Source: DASYTH01 sp035762905 (GTDB lineage: Bacteria > Actinomycetota > Actinomycetes > Mycobacteriales > Pseudonocardiaceae). From it: a stretch of DNA of 64,000 nucleotides. This document shows positions 31,212-38,938 of the stretch, piece after piece (the stretch's first letter is position 1; each line of letters starts with the position of its first letter). The position numbers and the translations under genes are program-made. The notes under the pieces were generated by a model that was given only the letters and a program-made list of their open reading frames with translations, ran no database searches and had not been told where the DNA came from. The stretch spans positions 77,916-141,915 of the forward strand of contig NZ_DASUCC010000130.1 in assembly GCF_035762905.1 (NCBI RefSeq), given 5' to 3'.

Positions 31212-32492
31212 GTGAAGACCGACCTCAGCCCCGCACGGGGCATGCGTGACCTGCTGCCGGCGACCGTGGCCGTCCGCGATCACGTCCTGGCGGCGATCAC
31301 CGACGTCTACCGCCGGTACGGCTACCGGCGCATCGAGACGCCGGCCCTGGAGAACATCGAGCGGCTGCAGGGCGGCCAGGGTGGCGAGAACGAGAAGCTG
31401 ATCTACCGGGTGCTGCGCCGCGGGCTGGACGAGCGGGTTGCGGCCGACACCGCGGTCGGCGACCTGATCGACCTCGGGCTGCGCTACGACCTGACCGTGC
31501 CGCTGTCCCGGTTCTACGGGCAAAACCGGGCGAGCCTGCCGGATCCCTTCCGCTCCTTCCAGGTCGGCCCGGTGTGGCGGGCCGAGCGCCCGCAGAAGGG
31601 CCGGTACCGGCAGTTCTACCAGTGCGACATCGACATGCTCGGGGAGCCGAGCGTGCTGGCCGAGATCGAACTGGTCGAGGCCACCACCGAGGCGCTGGCC
31701 GCGACCGGCCTCGCCGACACCACCGTCCGGGTCTCCGACCGCCGGTTTCTGTCCGCCCTCGCCGCCCGGGCCGAGGTGCCGGAGGCCGCGTGGGACGGGC
31801 TGTTCATCACGCTGGACAAGCTGGACAAGATCGGCTGGGCCGGCGTGCGGGCCGAGCTGACCGGCCGCGGCCTGCCCGAACCGCAGGTCGACCGGCTGAC
31901 CGACACGATCGAAGGGCTGCACGGGGTCGAGGCGGGCAAGCTGGTCGACGCGCTCGCCGACGCGCTGCCCAACCTCGGCGAGGACGTCCTTGCCGACCTG
32001 CGCACGACCGCGGACGCCCTGGCGGTGCTGGCCGAGCAGCGGGACCTCCGGTGGGAGTTCGACCCGACCCTGGTGCGCGGGATGGGTTACTACACCGGAC
32101 AGATCTTCGAGATCGTGCACCCGGCGTCGGCCGGCTCGGTGGCCGGCGGCGGGCGCTACGACCGGCTGATCGGGCGGCTGTCCGGCACCGACGTGCCGGC
32201 CTGCGGCATCTCCATCGGCTTCGAGCGCATCGTGGACCTGCTCGGCGGCACGCCAGAGCGGGCGTCGGTCGCCGTGCTGTACGACGCGGACGTCCCGCTG
32301 GCCGAGGTGCTTGCCGCGGCCCGCAGGCTGCGCGCGGCCGGCCGGACGGTGTCGCCGGTGCGCCGCCGGGGCAAGTTCGGCGCGCAGCTCGGCCGGCTCG
32401 AGGAATGGGGCTTCGGCTCGTTCGTGCACCTGCGGGCGGATCTGCTCGACGCGACCGCGGAACTCCAGGAACGCCACCTGGGCGAGGCGTGA
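31212..32492 (+). CDS. hisS: Histidine--tRNA ligase
   Basis: A 426-residue class II synthetase. Motif 1 region 'YGYRRIETPALE', motif 2 'RAERPQKGRYRQFYQCDID', histidine-A loop 'RGMGYYTGQIFEI', motif 3 'CGISIGFERIVDLL', and a C-terminal anticodon-binding domain ('VLYDADVPLAEVLAAARRL'). GTG 31212, apparently leaderless. It lies alone, not next to relA or cyclophilin genes where the main actinobacterial hisS usually sits, so it could be the only copy or a second HisRS; the window cannot decide. Confidence 0.93.
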   Translation: MKTDLSPARGMRDLLPATVAVRDHVLAAITDVYRRYGYRRIETPALENIERLQGGQGGENEKLIYRVLRRGLDERVAADTAVGDLIDLGLRYDLTVPLSRFYGQNRASLPDPFRSFQVGPVWRAERPQKGRYRQFYQCDIDMLGEPSVLAEIELVEATTEALAATGLADTTVRVSDRRFLSALAARAEVPEAAWDGLFITLDKLDKIGWAGVRAELTGRGLPEPQVDRLTDTIEGLHGVEAGKLVDALADALPNLGEDVLADLRTTADALAVLAEQRDLRWEFDPTLVRGMGYYTGQIFEIVHPASAGSVAGGGRYDRLIGRLSGTDVPACGISIGFERIVDLLGGTPERASVAVLYDADVPLAEVLAAARRLRAAGRTVSPVRRRGKFGAQLGRLEEWGFGSFVHLRADLLDATAELQERHLGEA

Positions 32493-32514
32493 CGCGCAAG
32501 CTACCGTGGTGGCC

Positions 32515-32841
32515 ATGGCGGCGACCGGAATGCCTGACCCGCACGAGGATGACCGGTTCCGCGCGTCCTCCGAGCGGTTCTCCGACGACCTGACCGGGCT
32601 GGACCCGGAGGACCCGGAGGCGCGGGCGTTCGCCGAGCACCTGGACCGGGTGGAGCGGGTGCGGCCGAACTACACGGTCGAGGGCTACATCTCCGGGATG
32701 AGCGACTTCGCCGACGGCGCCAACCGGCTCGGCGGGCACTACCGGCTGATGGCCAGCCTCCTGGTGCTGCTGATTCTGCTCGGCGTGGTGCTGGCCGCCT
32801 GGGACGCGGTCGTCTACGTGTTCGCGGTGATGTTCAACTAA
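32515..32841 (+). CDS. Small single-pass membrane protein
   Basis: A 108-residue protein with an acidic cytoplasmic N-terminal 80 residues ('FSDDLTGLDPEDPEARAFAEHL', cut here to 'LDPEDPEARAFAEHL'; 'NYTVEGYISGMSDFADGANRL') and one or two C-terminal hydrophobic stretches ('LLVLLILLGVVLAAW', 'VVYVFAVMF'). No family recognised. It starts 22 nt after hisS and ends 21 nt before msrB, so the three genes may form a unit. Confidence 0.6.
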   Translation: MAATGMPDPHEDDRFRASSERFSDDLTGLDPEDPEARAFAEHLDRVERVRPNYTVEGYISGMSDFADGANRLGGHYRLMASLLVLLILLGVVLAAWDAVVYVFAVMFN

Positions 32842-32862
32842 ACCCGGGCTACCGTGGAACCC

Positions 32863-33276
32863 ATGACCCCGAAGGTGACCAAGTCCGAGCAGGAGTGGCG
32901 CGAGCAGCTCAGCCCGGCCGAGTATCGGGTGCTGCGGCAGGCCGGCACCGAGGCTCCGTGGACCGGCGAGTACACCGACACCAAGACCGCAGGCGTCTAC
33001 AACTGCCGGGCCTGCGGCGCCGAACTGTTCCGCAGCGACACCAAGTTCGAGTCACACTGTGGCTGGCCGTCGTTCTTCGACCCGGCCGACACCGACGCGG
33101 TCATCCTGCGCGAAGATCGCTCGCTCGGCATGGCCCGCACCGAGGTCCTGTGCGCCAACTGCCACAGCCACCTCGGCCACGTCTTCTCCGGCGAGGGCTA
33201 CCCCACCCCCACCGACCAGCGCTACTGCATCAACTCGATCTCCCTCACCCTGGTCCCGGAGACCACCGAAGGCTGA
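32863..33276 (+). CDS. msrB: Peptide-methionine (R)-S-oxide reductase
   Basis: A 137-residue MsrB that repairs methionine-R-sulfoxide. The zinc site is CRAC and CANC; the substrate pocket 'ESHCGWPSFFDP' and catalytic Cys in 'RYCINSISL' are present. ATG 32863 is chosen over GTG 32854. In M. tuberculosis msrB (Rv2674) lies near Rv2671-Rv2672, whose relatives are also close by here, so this neighbourhood is partly conserved. Confidence 0.95.
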   Translation: MTPKVTKSEQEWREQLSPAEYRVLRQAGTEAPWTGEYTDTKTAGVYNCRACGAELFRSDTKFESHCGWPSFFDPADTDAVILREDRSLGMARTEVLCANCHSHLGHVFSGEGYPTPTDQRYCINSISLTLVPETTEG

Positions 33277-33373
33277 CCCGGCCTGCGCGCGTCAAGGGTG
33301 CCCGGCCGCCGATGATCAGGCCTGCGTAGGGTCACACCGGCACGCTCCCCGGCGCCCCTTTCAGGTGGCGTCC

Positions 33374-33404
33374 AAAAAGAGACGGCCCCGTTTCCGGGGC
33401 CGTC
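33374..33404 (-). terminator. Intrinsic terminator reading on the minus strand
   Basis: Perfect 10-bp stem GACGGCCCCG (33381-33390) / CGGGGCCGTC (33395-33404) with a 4-nt loop. On the minus strand it is followed by TCTTTTT, so it is a textbook Rho-independent terminator in that direction, although no annotated minus-strand gene lies upstream of it. On the plus strand it also follows msrB and may end its transcript. Confidence 0.6.
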
Positions 33405-33439
33405 GGGCCAGGGCTGCTCACCCTGGCGTGGTGTCTCTT
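33377..33439. other. Compact structured element (nested stems)
   Basis: AAGAGAC (33377-33383) and GTCTCTT (33433-33439) can close around two hairpins: the GC-rich stem at 33381-33404 and GCCAGGG / CCCTGGC (33407-33413 / 33421-33427). The outer and first inner stems share GAC, so they may compete. The 202-nt space 33277-33478 holds no other feature. Could be an RNA switch, a small RNA or a mobile-element relic. Confidence 0.4.
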
Positions 33440-33478
33440 CAGCATACCCCACAACCGCACCCGCTCAGGAGTTACGCC

Positions 33479-34093
33479 GTGGTCCGTGTGGCTGCCTACG
33501 TCGATGGCTTCAACCTGTATTTCGGGCTGAAGGCCAGATACGGTCGACGCCACCTGTGGTTGGACCTGCAGGCTTTGGCTACGAGTCTGTTGCGGGCGGA
33601 CCAGAGCCTCGAGCGGCTCACCTACTTCACGGCTCGGGTGCGGAACAACCCCGACAGCGAGCAGCGCCAGTCCGACTACCTGGATGCGCTGGCGGTGCAC
33701 AGCCCACTTGTCACCGTCGTCGACGGGCGGTTCCAACAGAAGGATCGACGCTGCCGGAGTTGCGGGGACACCTGGGTGGTCTTCGAAGAGAAGGAGACAG
33801 ACGTCAACAATGCCGTCGCCCTCGTCGAGGACGCCGTGCGGGATCGCTTCGACACTGCGCTACTTCTCTCGGCCGACAGCGACCTGTGTCCTGCGGTTCG
33901 TGCGACGAAGCGGCTCCGGCCAGAGAAGCGGATCATCGCGGCCTTTCCGCCAAGTCGACATTCCGCCGACCTGAGGCGGGAGGCCGACGGCTTCGTCCAC
34001 ATCGGCGACGACAAGATCCGCAGAGCGCAGTTGCCCGACACGCTGACAAGCGGCACCGGCATCGTCCTTCGGCGACCTGCGTACTGGTCCTGA
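33479..34093 (+). CDS. NYN-domain (PIN-like) RNase
   Basis: A 204-residue NYN/LabA-type protein: 'VAAYVDGFNLYFGLK' with the first Asp, 'FQQKDRRCRSCGDTWVVFEEKETDVNNAVALV' represented by 'EKETDVNNA' and a CxxC pair, 'ALLLSADSDLCPAVRA' with the second acidic cluster. NYN proteins cleave RNA. The start is GTG 33479 with AGGAG 7 nt upstream. It stands alone after the structured element. Its lower GC and mixed codons differ from the neighbours, hinting at separate acquisition. Target RNA unknown. Confidence 0.85.
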   Translation: MVRVAAYVDGFNLYFGLKARYGRRHLWLDLQALATSLLRADQSLERLTYFTARVRNNPDSEQRQSDYLDALAVHSPLVTVVDGRFQQKDRRCRSCGDTWVVFEEKETDVNNAVALVEDAVRDRFDTALLLSADSDLCPAVRATKRLRPEKRIIAAFPPSRHSADLRREADGFVHIGDDKIRRAQLPDTLTSGTGIVLRRPAYWS

Positions 34094-34208
34094 CGGAACC
34101 CTCGTCGAACGCCACCCGTGGTCGGACACACTGTCCGGACACTACGTCTTGACGGTGCGTTCGGCGTGCCGCCATACTTGGGACGCAAATTCTGGGTGGA
34201 GGTGGGCG

Positions 34209-34988
34209 ATGACGCAGTTCTTGCTGGCTGTTTTCGTTCTTTCTTTGTTACCCATTGTCGTGGCGGCGATGATGGTTTTGTTCGCGCACGGAAGAAAGGA
34301 GCAGGCGTTCGGGTTCATTATCGCGCCGGTGCTGCTCGTGGCCATTATCGGCGTGTTCACGGGCGGCTTTTCGGGGGTGCTGCTCGCGGTTCGGCTCGAG
34401 ACACCCGGCGCGCGGATCGCGACCGGGGTCATCGGGGGGTTGCTGCTGGCCTTCGCCGTGCTGCTGGTCGTGGCGTTCGCCGTGCAGGCGTCCCGGCCAC
34501 TGCCGGTTTCCGAGCGGGCGGGCCGAACGGCCTGGGTGGCGATCGAGGATCGGCTGATCGAATTGTGGAAACGACCGCCGGACGAGCATGCGGATCCGCT
34601 GCGGGCGTTCGCCGAGTTGTATGCCGATCCGGTGTTCATCAACGGGGTGGCGACGCCGCTGACGGAGGTGGTGGAGCGGGCCCGGGCTCTGCATGTCGCG
34701 TTCAGCGACCACGTGTTCCAGTTGCTGGATCGGGTCGTGCAGTCCTCGTCGGGCCTGCTGGCGATCTCCTTCCGGCACACCGCGCGGCACGTCGGGCCGT
34801 GGCGCACGGCGCTCGGCGAGGTACCGGCGACCGGGCGCACGGTGACCGGGCTGGGCATCGACATCCTGACCATCGTCGGCGACCGGGTCCACAAGATCCT
34901 GGTGGTGGCGGACGAGTTGCAGCGGCTGGTCCAGGTCGCCGAGCCGAGTGGTCCACTTCGGCCGCTGCTCGGTGGACCTGTTCGGTAG
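34209..34988 (+). CDS. Membrane protein fused to a SnoaL-like domain
   Basis: A 259-residue protein. Three hydrophobic segments at about 3-24, 36-58 and 75-97 are followed by a soluble cytoplasmic SnoaL/NTF2-like domain ('PLRAFAELYADPVFINGVAT' to 'GIDILTIVGDRVHKILVVAD'). SnoaL folds serve as polyketide cyclases, isomerases or ligand pockets; fusion to a membrane anchor is unusual. ATG 34209 has GGAGG 7 nt upstream. The lysE-type gene starts 25 nt downstream. Confidence 0.7.
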   Translation: MTQFLLAVFVLSLLPIVVAAMMVLFAHGRKEQAFGFIIAPVLLVAIIGVFTGGFSGVLLAVRLETPGARIATGVIGGLLLAFAVLLVVAFAVQASRPLPVSERAGRTAWVAIEDRLIELWKRPPDEHADPLRAFAELYADPVFINGVATPLTEVVERARALHVAFSDHVFQLLDRVVQSSSGLLAISFRHTARHVGPWRTALGEVPATGRTVTGLGIDILTIVGDRVHKILVVADELQRLVQVAEPSGPLRPLLGGPVR

Positions 34989-35013
34989 CGCCCGCCGCCG
35001 GCACGATCGGCCC

Positions 35014-35619
35014 ATGACCATCGAGTTTCTGTTGACCTCGCTGGTGGTCGTCGCCACGCCGGGCACCGGGGTGCTGTTCACGGTGGCGGCCGGGCTGGCC
35101 CGGGGCGCCCGGGCCGGCGTGGTGGCGGCGCTGGGCTGCACGCTCGGCACGGTGCCGCACCTGGTCGCGGCGATCACCGGGCTGGCCGCACTGCTGCACG
35201 CCAGTGCGGTGGCGTTCGAGGTGATCAAGTACCTCGGTGTTGCCTACCTGCTCTACCTGGCCTGGAGCACGCTGCGGGGCAAGCAGGCGTTCACCGTCGC
35301 GGCCGACCGGGAACACCGCCCGGCCGCGAAGGTGATCGGGTCGGCCGTGCTGATCAACCTGTTGAATCCCAAGCTGACGATCTTCTTCGTCGCCTTTCTG
35401 CCGCAGTTCGTCGGCCCCGGCGAGGGCGTGCTGCGGATGATCGAGCTGAGCGCGGTGTTCATGGCGCTCACGTTCGCCGTCTTCGTTGCCTACGGCCGGT
35501 TCGCGGCCGCGGTGCGCGACCGGGTCATGACCAGTTCCCGGGTGCTGACCTGGCTGCGGCGCGGGTTCGCCGGTGCGTTCGTGGCTCTGGGAGTGCGGCT
35601 CGCGCTGGCTGAGGGGTGA
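35014..35619 (+). CDS. LysE/RhtB-family exporter
   Basis: A 201-residue membrane protein with six hydrophobic segments. 'VVVATPGTGVLFTVAAGLARG' region (P-G-x-G signature), 'YLGVAYLLYLAW', and 'LINLLNPKLTIFFVAFLPQF' are diagnostic of LysE/RhtB translocators for amino acids or small metabolites. ATG 35014 is chosen because the frame upstream overlaps the SnoaL-fusion gene. Substrate unknown. Confidence 0.9.
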   Translation: MTIEFLLTSLVVVATPGTGVLFTVAAGLARGARAGVVAALGCTLGTVPHLVAAITGLAALLHASAVAFEVIKYLGVAYLLYLAWSTLRGKQAFTVAADREHRPAAKVIGSAVLINLLNPKLTIFFVAFLPQFVGPGEGVLRMIELSAVFMALTFAVFVAYGRFAAAVRDRVMTSSRVLTWLRRGFAGAFVALGVRLALAEG

Positions 35620-35635
35620 GCACGAGCCGCACTCC

Positions 35636-38600
35636 TCACCAGGCCCGGTACGGCTTGGACCGGGTGATGGTGCGGGCCAACGCCTCCCGGGCGGCGGCCA
35701 TCCACAGTGGAACGTCGGCGCGCTCGGCCACCTCCTTGGCCTTGAGGTAGTGCGCGCTCGCCGACTGCGGTTGCCCCAACCGGTCGGCGAGATCGCCGAG
35801 CAACTGCGCGACCGGGAACAGCACGGCGAACCCGCCGGTGTCGCCGCCGGCGATCTCGTCCTCCATCGGCCGAAGGGCCTGGTAGGCCTCGGCCAACCGG
35901 TGATGGTCGTGCAGGGCGAGCCCGACCATGCCGCGCAGCGCCATGACGATCTTGAACCGGATGTCCCGGGGCACCGGCGGGCGGCGCGCCGCGACCGCGT
36001 GCGCCTCGTCGAGCCGGCCGGCCGTGGCCAGGGTCAGCGCGTAGGCCTCGGTTCCGGTCGTTGGCCACCGGGAGTACGCGGCGGCGCAGAAGTCGACCAG
36101 ATCGGCGAGCTTGCCGGTCCACCAGCCCAGCGTGAGCGGGGCTATCGGGAAGAAGCCCTGCTCCGCGTCGGCGCAGCCGACGCGGCTGATCAGCTCGCCT
36201 GCGTGCTGGTGTGCGCGCTCCGCGTCGCCGAACCGCCCGGCCAACGTATGCCGCAACCCCTGGTAGAGCGACACGGTGGCGGCCGCGATCGGCAGGTCGT
36301 AGGTGTCCGCCAGCCGCTCGGTCTCCGCGGCGTGCTCGTCGGCCCTGGCGAAGTCGCCCCGGCCGCAGGCACAGCGCAGCAGCGCCTGCCGGCCGGTGGC
36401 CTCGATCGTGACCAGTCCGTGGTCGCGGCCGAGGGCGAACAGCTCGGCGGCGATCTGCTCGCGCTCGGCCAGGGTGCTGGTCCAGTAGCTGCGCCGGAAC
36501 CGGGCGTTGAGCGCGGTGGCCAGGAACCCGGGCGCACCCAGCTGCCGGGCCAGCACGACCGCCTCGAGCGATGCCAGCTCGCCGCGCACGTCGTCGGTCT
36601 GCTCCAGCTCGATCGCGAGCGCCGCCAGCAACCGGCAGCGCAGGTGCCGGCGCAGCGGTGGCAGTTCGCGCAGCGTGCGGTCGATCAGCTCGACCAGTTT
36701 TTCCGGGTTCTTGCCGGCGGCATGATGCGGCCACAGCCCGTGGGCCTCGTAGGCGACGATGACCCGGGCGGTCAGCTCGGCGTCGCGCAGCCCGACCACC
36801 TCGGCGAGCGCGTCGTCGCGCAGGCCGCGGGCGGCCCCGTGCTCGCCGGCCGTCGACAGGCACCGGATGGCCCCGATCAGCAGCTCCAGCCGGTCGCGCA
36901 CGGTGGCACCGGGCGCATGGGCGTAGGACAGCACCGCCTGCTGCCACAGACCGGCGGCCTCCCGGTGGGCGTACCGGCGCTCGGCCTGCTCGGCGGCCAG
37001 GCGCAGGTAGCGGGCGGCCTTGGCGGCGGCATCCGGGGCCTGCGCGGCGCCCCAGTGATGGGCCAGCACCACCGCGTCGTGCGGGCCGAGCCGCTCCATG
37101 GCCGCCCCCACCCTGGCGTGCAGGCCGGTGCGGCGCAGCCGGGAGATGTCGTGGTACAGGGTGTCGCTGACCAGGGAGTGGGCGAACCGCAGGGACCGGG
37201 TGGCCGCGTGCGGCGGCTCGACCAGCAACCCGGCCCGCAACGCCGGATCCAGGCACTCGATCAGATCGTCGGTGCCCATGCCGGTGACCGCGGCCAGCAC
37301 GTCGAGCGTGAAGTCCCGGCCGATCACGGCGGCGTGGTACAGCGCGCTCTGGGCCGGCGCGGACAGCCGGGCGACCCGGCGCCGCACGATGTGCCGCACG
37401 CTCTGCGGCACGTCGCCGATCGCCGCGTGCTCGCCGTCGGTCTCCAGCAGCCGGGCGACCTCCCGCACGAAGAACGGGTTGCCCTCGGTGCGGCGGGCGA
37501 TGGCGGCGACGATGTCGTCGGCGATCGGCCGGGCGCACAGCTCGCGCATCAGGTCGCCGACCGCCTCGGTGTCCAGCCCGGTGAGGTGGACGTGCTCCGG
37601 TTCCTTGCGGGCCAGGCTGGCCAGGGCGTCGGCGAGCTGCTCGTCCACCTCGGTCGGCCGGTAGGTGGCCAGCACCAGCGCCGGCATGGTGGCCAGGTCG
37701 GCGGCCAGGTGCACCAGCAGGGCCAGCGCCTCACCGTCGGCGTGGTGCAGGTCGTCGAGCACCAGCAGCAGCGGGGCGGCGCGGACCACGGCGGCCAGGT
37801 AGTGGCTGACCGCGCTGCGCAGCCGGAACCGGGCGGCCGGCACGTCGTCCGCGGCGTGCAGGGTGGCGTGGTCGTCCAGCAGCGGCGCCAGTTCGCCGGC
37901 CAGCGCCGGGGACGGGAACCGGCCGGCCAGGCCCTGCAGCACCGCCGCCCAGGGCTGGCCGGCCGGGCTGCCCTCGCGTTCCGGGCAGGCGCCCCAGGCC
38001 ACCGTCCAGCCCTCCGCGCCCAGCGTCCGGCCGATGGCCTGGGCGAGGGCCGACTTGCCGATGCCCGGCTCGCCGGTGACCAGGGCGAGCGTGAACCGGC
38101 CGGCCCGCGCGGCGTGCGCGGCCCGCTGTAATCGGGTCAGTACCTGGTCGCGGCCCCGCAGTCGCGGATCGGGTTCGGTCGCGCCGGTCGGATCCGGCGC
38201 GCCGGCCGGCCGCCGGTCCGGCAGGTGCAGCCAGGCGGTGGCGGTGGTTTCCTTCACCACCACCGAAACCGGTTGGTAGTCGGCCGGGTTGCCGCGCCGG
38301 CTGTGCCGGACCACCTCGTCGAAGAACCAGGACGAGACGATGATCGCCAGCACGCCGGACGACTCGGCCAGCCCGGTCCGCAGCGCGGCCGCGTCCAGCA
38401 GCCGGAAGGCCAGGTTGATCGCGGACCCGGTGACCCCGTGGTCGTCGTAGTTGATCTCCCCGGCGTGCAGCGCCATCCGCAGCCGGACCTGCTCCTCCGC
38501 GCGGTGCGTCCGGTTGTGCTCGAGCAGCGCACCGACCAGCGCCGCCGGCAGGTCCTCGACGAACGGACCCTTCGTCATGTTGGCCGGCGCCAGGATAAGC

Positions 38601-38791
38601 GCGCCGTCGCCGCGATCCTCGTGCTCGCATTCCGCCCAGGAAATGTTGGCGGCGCGGAACGCCGACTGGAGCGCCTGGTACAGCCCGGCACGCACGGCAA
38701 TCTGATCGACATTGGTACGGCGGTGATCACCGAAACCCTCCACATCGACAACGAGTATGGTTCGATGCACCGCAAGACTTGGCCGCGTCAT
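35636..38791 (-). CDS. Cyclase-domain / STAND-ATPase signalling protein
   Basis: A 1051-residue protein. Residues 10-180 are a class III nucleotide cyclase homology domain: metal Asp16 in 'VVDVEGFG', second Asp62 in 'DRGDGALI', and Asn126/Arg130 in 'SAINLAFRL', so core catalytic residues are present although the fold is divergent. Residues 235-450 are an AAA/STAND ATPase (Walker A 'GEPGIGKS' 240-247; Walker B 'LLLVLDDLHH' about 341). The remainder is helical TPR-like repeats. There is no LuxR HTH at the end. ATG 38791 has GAGG upstream. Divergent from the enolase-superfamily gene. Substrate or partner unknown. Confidence 0.82.
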   Translation of the reverse strand: MTRPSLAVHRTILVVDVEGFGDHRRTNVDQIAVRAGLYQALQSAFRAANISWAECEHEDRGDGALILAPANMTKGPFVEDLPAALVGALLEHNRTHRAEEQVRLRMALHAGEINYDDHGVTGSAINLAFRLLDAAALRTGLAESSGVLAIIVSSWFFDEVVRHSRRGNPADYQPVSVVVKETTATAWLHLPDRRPAGAPDPTGATEPDPRLRGRDQVLTRLQRAAHAARAGRFTLALVTGEPGIGKSALAQAIGRTLGAEGWTVAWGACPEREGSPAGQPWAAVLQGLAGRFPSPALAGELAPLLDDHATLHAADDVPAARFRLRSAVSHYLAAVVRAAPLLLVLDDLHHADGEALALLVHLAADLATMPALVLATYRPTEVDEQLADALASLARKEPEHVHLTGLDTEAVGDLMRELCARPIADDIVAAIARRTEGNPFFVREVARLLETDGEHAAIGDVPQSVRHIVRRRVARLSAPAQSALYHAAVIGRDFTLDVLAAVTGMGTDDLIECLDPALRAGLLVEPPHAATRSLRFAHSLVSDTLYHDISRLRRTGLHARVGAAMERLGPHDAVVLAHHWGAAQAPDAAAKAARYLRLAAEQAERRYAHREAAGLWQQAVLSYAHAPGATVRDRLELLIGAIRCLSTAGEHGAARGLRDDALAEVVGLRDAELTARVIVAYEAHGLWPHHAAGKNPEKLVELIDRTLRELPPLRRHLRCRLLAALAIELEQTDDVRGELASLEAVVLARQLGAPGFLATALNARFRRSYWTSTLAEREQIAAELFALGRDHGLVTIEATGRQALLRCACGRGDFARADEHAAETERLADTYDLPIAAATVSLYQGLRHTLAGRFGDAERAHQHAGELISRVGCADAEQGFFPIAPLTLGWWTGKLADLVDFCAAAYSRWPTTGTEAYALTLATAGRLDEAHAVAARRPPVPRDIRFKIVMALRGMVGLALHDHHRLAEAYQALRPMEDEIAGGDTGGFAVLFPVAQLLGDLADRLGQPQSASAHYLKAKEVAERADVPLWMAAAREALARTITRSKPYRAW

Positions 38792-38878
38792 AGCACCTCT
38801 TCGCCCTCGGCAATGACGTCGCGAACGGTGCGTTACTCTATACGGCTCCAAACAGGACAATGACAAACACTATTCATG

Positions 38879-38891
38879 GACAAATTGTGTC
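38879..38891. promoter_or_regulatory. Possible operator in divergent intergenic region
   Basis: GACAAATTGTGTC is a 13-nt near-palindrome (one mismatched pair) in an AT-richer patch. It is flanked by a 7-bp inverted repeat GACAATG (38856-38862) / CATTGTC (38897-38903). It lies between the STAND ATPase and dehydratase-like starts, so it could control either. TAGGGT at 38925-38930, 8 nt before ATG 38939, may be a leaderless -10. Confidence 0.35.
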
Positions 38892-38938
38892 TTGCCCATT
38901 GTCGAGGTTTTGGCGCGCTGTCACTAGGGTGGGCGTAC

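Noticed and set aside
33222..33452. Minus-strand 76-codon frame over the msrB end and structured element
   Set aside because: No ribosome site or family, runs antisense to msrB; the inverted repeats explain the sequence better.
35573..38131. 852-codon plus-strand frame opposite the STAND ATPase
   Set aside because: High-GC antisense shadow; the minus-strand frame has Walker and cyclase motifs.
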